In this document: positions 1-5,140 of the stretch, in pieces
Layout of the letters: each line of letters begins with the position of its first letter
Position numbering within the stretch: position 1 is the stretch's first letter
Assembly: GCA_021783385.1 (NCBI GenBank)
Contig: JAJXTX010000190.1
Location: 1 to 5,140, forward strand
Direction of reading: 5' to 3'
Length of the DNA stretch: 5,140 nucleotides
DNA from: Pseudomonadota bacterium
Lineage (GTDB): Bacteria; Pseudomonadota; Gammaproteobacteria; Xanthomonadales; Rhodanobacteraceae
Position numbers and translations under genes: made by a program
Notes under the pieces: generated by a model
What the model saw: the letters and a program-made list of their open reading frames with translations, nothing else
The model's database searches: none
Told to the model about the DNA's origin: nothing

Positions 1-997
1 GCCATGCGGCGCGATGCGCGGCCAGCAGCGCGTCGAAGCCGGTCGTGCGCGCGGCCTCGGCCAGCGCCACGTCGGCCTTGGCGTCGCCGCCCCAGTTCTG
101 GCGCGAGGCGGCAAGGTACTTGGTGAAGGTGTAGGTGTGTCCCTTGCGCACGCGCACGGTGAGATTCAGTGACAGTTTGTACGGACCTTTCTCCAGCGTG
201 GTTTTCTCGACCTGCAGCCCGGGCGGCAGCCCGATCGCCGCGGCTTCGGCCATGTCCAGGCCGTGCTCCGCGCGGCCGTCCAGCCACAGCGTGAGCGTGC
301 GGGTGTCGCCGTCGCTGTCGAGCACCCGGGTGTAGCCGGGATACCACACCGCCGCGCGATCGGGCGTGGGCACCGGCTTGTTGTCCAGTGTCTGCCCGCT
401 GGCGATCACGGCGGCAATCATCTGATCGCCGGTCATGCTGCCGATCGGAAAGCGCGGCTGGTGCTCCGACCACAGCCGGAGCGGAAACGTCAGCTGCACG
501 CTGCCGTCGAACTGCGGCGTGATCGAGAGCTGCGTCGCGGCGAGGTGGTTCGCCGCCTGGCTGACGAAGGTGATCACCTGCACGTCGGTGGTCTTGTTCG
601 CGTAAGCAAAGCGGTAGCGGGTGGTCAGCGTGGCGTCGTGCAGGTTCAGCGTCTGCGCGTAGCCGGTGAAGATCTGCGGGCTGATCCGGGTCGAATTGAG
701 CCAGCCACCGCCGGGGTTGTAGTCGATCTCGCTCCAGCCGGGAATCGCGGCAGGGCGGGCGATGTCGCCCGGCTTGTAGTCCATGAAGGCGACCATGTAC
801 GCCATGTTGCCCTCGGTGCCGCGCACCGAGGTCATGGTGGAGAAGTAGCCGTTGGCCAGGTAGCTGGGGAAATAGCTGTCGAAGTTCTTCGCGGTGGCGG
901 TGAGCAGAAAACTCGGGTCGGTCTGGCCGGACGCCGGCGTGGCGAGCGTGGCGAAAGCCAGGAACAGGCCGGCGAGGCGAAAGCGGCGCAGTGTCAT
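1..997 (-). CDS. Exported glycoside hydrolase family 65 protein, N-terminal part (truncated by window edge)
   Basis: This is the first 332 residues of a GH65-type enzyme; the rest lies beyond the left edge. GH65 members hydrolyse or phosphorolyse alpha-glucosides such as kojibiose, maltose, nigerose and trehalose. Residues 1-24 form a signal peptide: basic RRFR, a hydrophobic stretch LAGLFLAFATLAT, and likely cleavage after PASG, so the enzyme should act in the periplasm or outside the cell. Residues about 30-300 resemble the GH65 N-terminal beta-sandwich: a TAT..nF.sYfPsYLaNGYfst opening, GTEGNMAYMVAFMD at 60-73, and ARPAAIPGW at 80-88. The LLAAHRAAW segment at 324-332 matches the linker before the helical catalytic barrel. 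The general acid and any phosphate-binding residues lie outside the window, so hydrolase versus phosphorylase is unresolved; export favours hydrolase. The ATG at 997 is chosen for its AGGAG site; an in-frame ATG at 1024 lacks one. It lies 35 nt after the permease gene, so the two are probably cotranscribed. Confidence 0.85.
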   Translation of the reverse strand, partial: MTLRRFRLAGLFLAFATLATPASGQTDPSFLLTATAKNFDSYFPSYLANGYFSTMTSVRGTEGNMAYMVAFMDYKPGDIARPAAIPGWSEIDYNPGGGWLNSTRISPQIFTGYAQTLNLHDATLTTRYRFAYANKTTDVQVITFVSQAANHLAATQLSITPQFDGSVQLTFPLRLWSEHQPRFPIGSMTGDQMIAAVIASGQTLDNKPVPTPDRAAVWYPGYTRVLDSDGDTRTLTLWLDGRAEHGLDMAEAAAIGLPPGLQVEKTTLEKGPYKLSLNLTVRVRKGHTYTFTKYLAASRQNWGGDAKADVALAEAARTTGFDALLAAHRAAW

Positions 998-1002
998 GGT
1001 GG

Positions 1003-1007
1003 CTCCT
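1003..1007 (-). promoter_or_regulatory. Ribosome binding site of the GH65 gene
   Basis: AGGAG sits five bases upstream of the ATG at 997. It decides between that ATG and the in-frame ATG at 1024, which would add nine residues (MPNATSGAT) ahead of the signal peptide and has no purine-rich site before it. Confidence 0.75.
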
Positions 1008-1032
1008 GAAGTGGCGTTCGGCATGGCTGCGG

Positions 1033-2298
1033 CTACTTCGCGGCGAGGCGCACGCTCGCCGTGGCGCCGATGCCGGCGCGCTCGGTTTCGCGCTTGAAGA
1101 AGAACAGCGCGATCAGCACCAGGGTCATCGGCACCAGCGAGAAATAGAAGGCGTGGATGCCGTCGAAGCGCGAGAACACGATGGCGGTGATGCGCGAGCC
1201 GAGCGTGCCGCCGAGCGCGGAGAAGATCACGATCAGGCCGGTCATGGCCGCATGCGAGGGCTTCGGCAGCGAACTCAGCGCCACCGAGTTGATCACCGGA
1301 TAGATCGGCGCCATCAGCAGGCCGATCAGCGGGATCAGATACGCCGCGATCGGTGCATTGAACCAGCCCACGTTGGCCTGCGCCAGTACATGCGCGGCCA
1401 GTGGCAGGGTCACCAGTACCAGCGCGCCCATGCCGATCACACACAGGTTCAGCAGCACATACCACGGCACCCGCCGCAGCACCTGGCTGGCGCCGAGCCG
1501 TCCGACCGCGGTGCTGGCGGCGAGGATGCTGGCCATCTGGATGCTCATCGCATTGGGCAGCTTGAGGATCTCGTTGTTGAACGTCGGCAGCCAGGTGCTG
1601 AAGCTCTGCTCGATCAGCACGTACAGGAACGCCGAGATCAGGAATACATAGACCAGTGGCCGCACGAACAGCGCCAGCATTTCCTGCAGCGAGCCGCGGA
1701 TGGAATTCGTGCGGTCGGTATGTGCGGCCGATTCGTCCAGCCGCGAGGTGGCCAGCAGCACGATGACGAGGGCGCACAGCGCAGCCAGCACCCAGTAGAC
1801 GCGCAGCCACACCGGATTGGCCGGGGCCGTGCGGTCGATGAAGGCGCTGAACAGCCAGCCGCCCAGCAGCACGCCGACCATGAACAGGCCTTCGATGGTG
1901 TTGGTCAGCCGGGTATGGTGGTTGCGGTCGTCGGTGAGCAGGCCGATCGAGGAGTACACCGCGACCTTGGCCAGCGCGAACGAGATGCCGACGCAGGCGA
2001 ACAGGATCTCGGTGGTATGGAAACCGGGGTAGAGCGGCATCAGCGTGCAGGCGACGCCGACGATCGCCAGCGCAAGCATCATCGCGCGCCGGTAGCCGAT
2101 CAGCGGCAGGAACGAGGCGACCAGAAAGGACGTGACGGCAATCGGCAGATCCTTGAACAGTTCCAGCAGGCTCGCCTGCGGCTTGCTCACGCCAAAGCTG
2201 GAGATCGACTGCAGGATCACCGTGCCGACGCTGTTGAGCAGCATGGCGAACAGCATGTAGATCAGCGCCAGCGCCACGATCATGCGAAATCGGTTCAC
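1033..2298 (-). CDS. MFS sugar permease, 12 transmembrane helices
   Basis: This is a 421-residue inner-membrane permease of the major facilitator superfamily, most likely a proton-coupled sugar importer. Twelve hydrophobic helices are visible at about 5-28, 46-68, 72-90, 96-118, 134-154, 165-184, 209-230, 252-270, 279-301, 318-338, 350-372 and 383-401, with a polar central loop at 186-208. The GYRR at 68-71 after helix 2 and GRLG...RR at 266-276 after helix 8 are degenerate copies of the MFS loop motif. LYVLIEQSFSTWLPTF (225-240) in helix 7 and APIYPVINSVALSSLP (330-345) in helix 10 recall FucP-like sugar permeases. The GTG at 2298 is preferred because GAGGTG precedes it and helix 1 starts at once (MNRFRMIVALAL). 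The upstream ATG at 2376 would add 26 polar residues encoded by a strong hairpin. Its position between an outer-membrane receptor and an exported glycosidase points to uptake of the released sugar or disaccharide. Exact substrate unknown. Confidence 0.88.
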   Translation of the reverse strand: MNRFRMIVALALIYMLFAMLLNSVGTVILQSISSFGVSKPQASLLELFKDLPIAVTSFLVASFLPLIGYRRAMMLALAIVGVACTLMPLYPGFHTTEILFACVGISFALAKVAVYSSIGLLTDDRNHHTRLTNTIEGLFMVGVLLGGWLFSAFIDRTAPANPVWLRVYWVLAALCALVIVLLATSRLDESAAHTDRTNSIRGSLQEMLALFVRPLVYVFLISAFLYVLIEQSFSTWLPTFNNEILKLPNAMSIQMASILAASTAVGRLGASQVLRRVPWYVLLNLCVIGMGALVLVTLPLAAHVLAQANVGWFNAPIAAYLIPLIGLLMAPIYPVINSVALSSLPKPSHAAMTGLIVIFSALGGTLGSRITAIVFSRFDGIHAFYFSLVPMTLVLIALFFFKRETERAGIGATASVRLAAK

Positions 2299-2301
2299 AG
2301 C

Positions 2302-2307
2302 CACCTC
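2302..2307 (-). promoter_or_regulatory. Ribosome binding site supporting the GTG start of the permease
   Basis: GAGGTG on the minus strand, with its GAGG core five bases before the GTG at 2298. The rival ATG at 2376 has only a weak GAG (within TTGAGCAACGC) upstream and itself forms one end of a hairpin stem. Together these favour the shorter protein. Confidence 0.65.
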
Positions 2308-2340
2308 GTAGGAATTGCGTGCGACGCTTGCATCAGTGAC

Positions 2341-2376
2341 ATGGCCCGGATCGCCGGAGGGTGCGACCCGGGCCAT
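2341..2376 (-). repeat. Intergenic inverted repeat (14-bp stem, 8-base loop) between receptor and permease genes
   Basis: Arms at 2341-2354 and 2363-2376 are complementary over 14 bases, with a single A/C mismatch (2350 and 2367) that becomes a G-U wobble in the minus-strand transcript. The stem is GC-rich and the loop is ACCCUCCG in that RNA. It starts 22 nt after the receptor stop codon and ends 42 nt before the permease GTG. No run of U follows the stem, so it is not a standard intrinsic terminator. An RNA-stabilising or processing hairpin, a partial attenuator, or a copy of a dispersed palindrome are the plausible roles; the role is inference, the repeat is directly visible. Confidence 0.85.
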
Positions 2377-2398
2377 GCGTTGCTCAAGAGTCAGCCGG

Positions 2399-4927
2399 TC
2401 AGAACAGGTACTTCACCTGGAAGTTGACCTCGCGACCCTGGATCGAGCGCGCAAGAATGACGCCATTGCCGCTGGCAAAGCCGAACAAGCGGGAATTGCC
2501 TTCCGTGATGCCGATCTGGTTGGTGATGTTGGTGCCTTGCAGCCTCAACTGCCAGTTCTGGCCGATGTTCGCCGTCGCACCGATGGCCAGATCGTAGTAG
2601 TTGCCTAGCGGTTGCTGCTGGATCAGGTCGCCGTAGCGGTTACCGATGTACTCATAGGTAAACCAGAACTTCATGTTGCCCCAGTCGGTCGGCACTTCAT
2701 ATGCCGGCGTCAAACGGGCCTGGAACTTCGGCTGCCGCTGCAACTGCATGCCATTGATGCTGGTGGTCTGGGTGCTGCCGTCCTGGGCGACGTACTGCAC
2801 GGGACTGGCATTGTGCGTGTAATGGCCGTCCATGTAATCGCCGGTCAAGGCCAGTGAGAAATGCTCGAACGGCCTGATCACGGTATGGAAATTCAGGCCC
2901 TTGGTGTCCGACCCGTAAACGAACGACTGCTGGCCGTTGGTAGTGGTGATCGTGTATGGCACGCCGTTGAACTGACGCAGATAGGCGCTGATGTCCGCGT
3001 AGATCCAGTCGTTCTGGAACTTGAAGCCGACTTCCGTGTTATGGATGGTCTGTACCGGCGTGCTGGGAAGTCCACGCAAGTCGTCGAAGCCGGGGAAGTG
3101 AATGCCGTGATTCAGACGCAGGTAGGCGCTCATGTTGTCGTTGAACTGGTAATTGGCGCCAAACGTCCACGACGGAGCCGTCTTCGAGTACGGGATGTTG
3201 GTCCCGCCGGGGGTCAGGTACGACGCGTTGTTGTTGTACAAGGTATACGGGTTGTTATCGAGGTTGCCCGAGGTGTTGTTCTGGATGAAGCCGCTTGCCT
3301 GTTGGTGCTCCACGCGGACGCCGGCATCGAACAACCACTGGTCGATCTTCCAGGAATCGGTGGCAAAGAACGCCGTATTCACGGCATTCCATTTCTCATG
3401 CAAGGTATAGAACGAGCTGCCGGAGAAGCCCTGGGGATCCGTCAGTGCGTAGGTGTTGGTGCCGTTGCTCAAGGACACCACAATCGGGTTTGGGTTGTTC
3501 TTGGCCTGCAACAGCATGCTGTTGCCCAGATACCACTGGTCCTCTGCCGAATACACCGCGGTGTAGTTGCCTACCGTCAGCGTGTTGCCGTCGAACAGTT
3601 GCGTGCTCAGATGCAGTTCGTTGGTGAACGCCTTGATGTTCTTGTGGACGTACCACAGACCCTGGTCGTTGACGTTCTCGTTCATGTTGGCCGCCCCGCC
3701 ATTCCTGTAGGTGGCGGTGGCTGTCAGTCCGGCCGGCAGGCCATACGAGGTTTCGGCATTGGAAATGTAGTTGGCCAGCGTGGTCGGGTTGGCGCCAGTG
3801 CTGAAGAACGAGAGCGTGTTCATCTGGCCACCGGTCAGATTGAACTTGTCCGAAAGCGACCAGCCGGAAGCGAAATCAAGATCAAGGTTGCCACCGACGA
3901 CGTGGATATCCGCGCCGCGACCCTTGGCCAGATCCACCGGCATGCTGCCCGGGGTGCACCCAGCGGTGGTGCACGGGGTGATGGCGAGCATGGAGTGGCG
4001 ATCAGCATTGCTGCCGAAGCTGCCGGTCAGCGGACTGAAGCCCGGGTAGGCGGAGAACTGGCCCGACGACGGGTTGAGGATGGGCGTATCGGTGACAAAC
4101 TGATTGTTGTCCTTCAGTCGGCGGGCGTAGAACATCACGTCGCCGTTATCCAGGTCGTGACTCAGCGTTGCGGTCAGCTGTCCGCCATTGTCAGACGGGA
4201 ACTGCGGGGCACGCACGCCGTCCGACTTGCGCCAGAAGCCGCCGATGCTGCCGTACCAGCCGTCGGCCACCTTGAAACCGGCGAAGCCATCGAGCCGCTC
4301 CATTCCTTCGGAGCCGTACGTCAGCCCGACGTCACCCGAGGGCACAGCGGTGCCCTGCTTGAGCATGAAGTTGGCGGTCACGCCCGGCTGTCCGGTGCCA
4401 TACAGCACGGCCGGGCCACCTTGCACGATTTCGACCCGATCGATGGTGTCATCGAGGCGGAACATGGAGGAGTTCTCCATGAACGACAGAGTCGACATGG
4501 GATACAGCGGTGAACCGTTCATCTCGAACGTCGCGTATGGCGCGTCGCCGCCGCCCGGAAAGCCGGCGACCTCGATATTCGCGCCGGTCTCGCCACCGGA
4601 AGATTCCGGGTAGACGCCCGGAGACATCTTGAGAAGGTCAGCCGAGCTGACCGGGTTGGCTTCCCTGATCTGCTCCGCATTGGCGGTCGTGATCGAGTAG
4701 CTGGCATCAATTTTCTTCACGCCGCCGTAAGTGGCGGTGCCGGTGACGACGACCTGCTGCAGCGAGGTCGTGTTGGCAGTTTTGGCCTTTTGCGAAGAGG
4801 GCTTTGCCGCAGCCGTGGCGGGTACTCCCGATTGCCCGGTGTCCTGTGCCAGCGCGTTGCCGGACATCAGTGTGGCTGCAATAGCCACCGACAGTGCCAG
4901 TCGAGTTAGTTGCTTGCGGTTATTCAT
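2399..4927 (-). CDS. TonB-dependent outer-membrane receptor, probably for an oligosaccharide
   Basis: This 842-residue protein is a complete TonB-dependent transporter that would import a ligand across the outer membrane using energy passed on by TonB-ExbB-ExbD. Residues 1-27 are a signal peptide (NNRKQ, a hydrophobic stretch, ALA cleavage before QD). A 28-residue Ala/Ser/Lys-rich linker leads to the TonB box LQQVVVTGT at 56-64. The plug covers about 72-192 and ends in the family signature RVEIVQGGPAVLYGTGQPG (164-182) followed by NFMLKQG. The remainder is a beta-barrel with alternating strands and Asn/Gly/Thr-rich loops, closing in VNFQVKYLF, whose terminal Phe is the usual barrel-assembly signal. 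The ATG at 4927 is chosen because GGGGAG lies seven bases upstream; ATG at 4933 would be only one base from it. Neighbouring beta-phosphoglucomutase, permease and GH65 genes imply an alpha-glucoside rather than an iron chelate as ligand, but the sequence alone does not prove this. The only cysteines, 319 and 324, sit together in a predicted loop. Confidence 0.95.
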   Translation of the reverse strand: MNNRKQLTRLALSVAIAATLMSGNALAQDTGQSGVPATAAAKPSSQKAKTANTTSLQQVVVTGTATYGGVKKIDASYSITTANAEQIREANPVSSADLLKMSPGVYPESSGGETGANIEVAGFPGGGDAPYATFEMNGSPLYPMSTLSFMENSSMFRLDDTIDRVEIVQGGPAVLYGTGQPGVTANFMLKQGTAVPSGDVGLTYGSEGMERLDGFAGFKVADGWYGSIGGFWRKSDGVRAPQFPSDNGGQLTATLSHDLDNGDVMFYARRLKDNNQFVTDTPILNPSSGQFSAYPGFSPLTGSFGSNADRHSMLAITPCTTAGCTPGSMPVDLAKGRGADIHVVGGNLDLDFASGWSLSDKFNLTGGQMNTLSFFSTGANPTTLANYISNAETSYGLPAGLTATATYRNGGAANMNENVNDQGLWYVHKNIKAFTNELHLSTQLFDGNTLTVGNYTAVYSAEDQWYLGNSMLLQAKNNPNPIVVSLSNGTNTYALTDPQGFSGSSFYTLHEKWNAVNTAFFATDSWKIDQWLFDAGVRVEHQQASGFIQNNTSGNLDNNPYTLYNNNASYLTPGGTNIPYSKTAPSWTFGANYQFNDNMSAYLRLNHGIHFPGFDDLRGLPSTPVQTIHNTEVGFKFQNDWIYADISAYLRQFNGVPYTITTTNGQQSFVYGSDTKGLNFHTVIRPFEHFSLALTGDYMDGHYTHNASPVQYVAQDGSTQTTSINGMQLQRQPKFQARLTPAYEVPTDWGNMKFWFTYEYIGNRYGDLIQQQPLGNYYDLAIGATANIGQNWQLRLQGTNITNQIGITEGNSRLFGFASGNGVILARSIQGREVNFQVKYLF

Positions 4928-4934
4928 GGTCATA

Positions 4935-4940
4935 CTCCCC
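4935..4940 (-). promoter_or_regulatory. Ribosome binding site of the TonB-dependent receptor gene
   Basis: GGGGAG precedes the ATG at 4927 by seven bases (TATGACC). It excludes the in-frame ATG at 4933 (one-base spacing) and the TTG at 4945, which lies upstream of this site. Confidence 0.75.
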
Positions 4941-4958
4941 AACAATTATGTTTTCGAT

Positions 4959-4984
4959 CACGACCAGCCGGACGACTGGTCGTG
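4959..4984 (-). repeat. Palindrome/hairpin upstream of the receptor gene, possible operator
   Basis: A perfect 9-base inverted repeat, CACGACCAG and CTGGTCGTG, is separated by eight bases. In RNA the stem extends to 11 bp (one G-U pair) with a GUCC tetraloop. It lies 12 nt after the beta-phosphoglucomutase stop codon and 31 nt before the receptor ATG. No U tract follows, so an ordinary intrinsic terminator is unlikely. It could be a regulator-binding site controlling receptor transcription, or an mRNA-processing hairpin within a longer operon. The structure is seen; the role is inferred. Confidence 0.75.
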
Positions 4985-4996
4985 TCGGCTCGTCAT

Positions 4997-5140
4997 TCAA
5001 CTTTCAATAAATCTGCCCAAGTCCAGCGCCGCGACGCTCGGCAGCACCACTTCCGCCTCGGCCAGTGCCTGCGCATGACCGATTCCCACCGCCGCCATCC
5101 CCGCGGCATGAATGCTGGCGATGCCAGCTGCAGCGTCTTC
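4997..5140 (-). CDS. pgmB: Beta-phosphoglucomutase, C-terminal end (truncated by window edge)
   Basis: Only the last 47 residues and the TGA stop are present; the gene begins beyond the right edge. The opening segment, E-D-A-A-A-G-I followed by HAAGMAAVGIGHA, is the fourth HAD-superfamily motif as found in beta-phosphoglucomutases; family members run about 215-220 residues. The Glu-Asp pair at the very edge corresponds to the magnesium-binding Glu169-Asp170 of the Lactococcus lactis enzyme. The tail (LAEAEVVLPSVAALDLGRFIES) fits the usual 'advvv..l..l' ending. The enzyme interconverts beta-glucose 1-phosphate and glucose 6-phosphate in the cytoplasm and normally works with inverting phosphorylases of disaccharides. 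Another HAD phosphatase of the same subfamily is possible from so short a piece, but the GH65 gene in the same cluster supports this call. The receptor gene follows after 69 nt, so the two may be in one operon. Confidence 0.75.
   Translation of the reverse strand, partial: EDAAAGIASIHAAGMAAVGIGHAQALAEAEVVLPSVAALDLGRFIES

Noticed and set aside
938..997. Twin-arginine (Tat) export signal in the GH65 N-terminus
   Set aside because: RRFRLAG has paired arginines, but the Phe is one position early for the consensus and the hydrophobic region looks like an ordinary Sec signal; left as Sec by default.
263..1009. A 248-codon plus-strand frame opposite the GH65 gene
   Set aside because: Arg/Gly/Val/His-rich shadow of the GH65 coding frame, with no recognised family.
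991..2427. A 478-codon open frame on the plus strand opposite the permease gene
   Set aside because: Its translation is rich in His, Gln, Arg and Asp with no recognisable domain, as expected from the antisense of a GC-rich membrane-protein gene. The minus-strand frame has twelve clear helices.
3948..3985. Two GTGCAC palindromes close together, considered as a regulatory repeat
   Set aside because: They fall inside the receptor coding frame at the Cys-Thr-Thr-Ala-Gly-Cys loop and are explained by two similar codon pairs; the flanks do not match.
2861..4513. A 550-codon open frame on the plus strand opposite the receptor gene
   Set aside because: Low-complexity Val/Gly/Arg/His composition without a domain. 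It lies wholly inside a well-supported TonB-dependent receptor gene on the other strand.
4946..4951. CATAAT on the minus strand as a -10 promoter element for the receptor gene
   Set aside because: No convincing -35 element lies 16-18 bases upstream, and the implied transcript would start about 12 bases before the ATG, almost on top of the ribosome binding site.
4959..4984. The palindrome as a rho-independent terminator
   Set aside because: Neither strand has a T run after the stem; the minus strand continues ATCGAAAACAT and the plus strand TCGGCTCG.

Overview
The window looks like part of a carbohydrate-uptake locus from a GC-rich Gram-negative bacterium. The style of the TonB-dependent receptor, the GC-rich codon use and the gene arrangement suggest a gammaproteobacterium of the Xanthomonadales type (Rhodanobacter/Dyella/Xanthomonas-like). 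That placement is inference; no rRNA or marker gene is present.

All genes read on the minus strand, so transcription runs from the right edge to the left edge. In order of transcription they are: (1) the last 47 codons of a beta-phosphoglucomutase (right edge to 4997); (2) a 69-nt gap with a near-perfect hairpin/palindrome; (3) a complete 842-residue TonB-dependent outer-membrane receptor (4927 to 2399); (4) a 100-nt gap with a strong 14-bp-stem hairpin; (5) a complete 12-helix major facilitator superfamily (MFS) permease, whose start I place at a GTG at 2298 rather than the upstream ATG at 2376; (6) a 35-nt gap; (7) the first 332 residues of an exported glycoside hydrolase family 65 (GH65) protein running off the left edge. 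Coding density is high and no stretch over 300 bases lacks a gene.

The genes fit one pathway. An alpha-glucoside would cross the outer membrane through the receptor and be cleaved by the exported GH65 enzyme. The product, or intact sugar, would cross the inner membrane through the permease. Beta-phosphoglucomutase would convert beta-glucose 1-phosphate to glucose 6-phosphate in the cytoplasm. One point does not fit simply: beta-phosphoglucomutase needs an inverting phosphorylase in the cytoplasm, while the GH65 seen here has a signal peptide and is probably a hydrolase. A second, cytoplasmic phosphorylase is therefore predicted outside the window. The specific sugar (kojibiose, nigerose, maltose, trehalose or another) cannot be read from this sequence.

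I do not see a wholly new system here. The points most worth a second look are the two intergenic hairpins, the permease start site, and the pairing of an exported GH65 with a cytoplasmic sugar-phosphate mutase.
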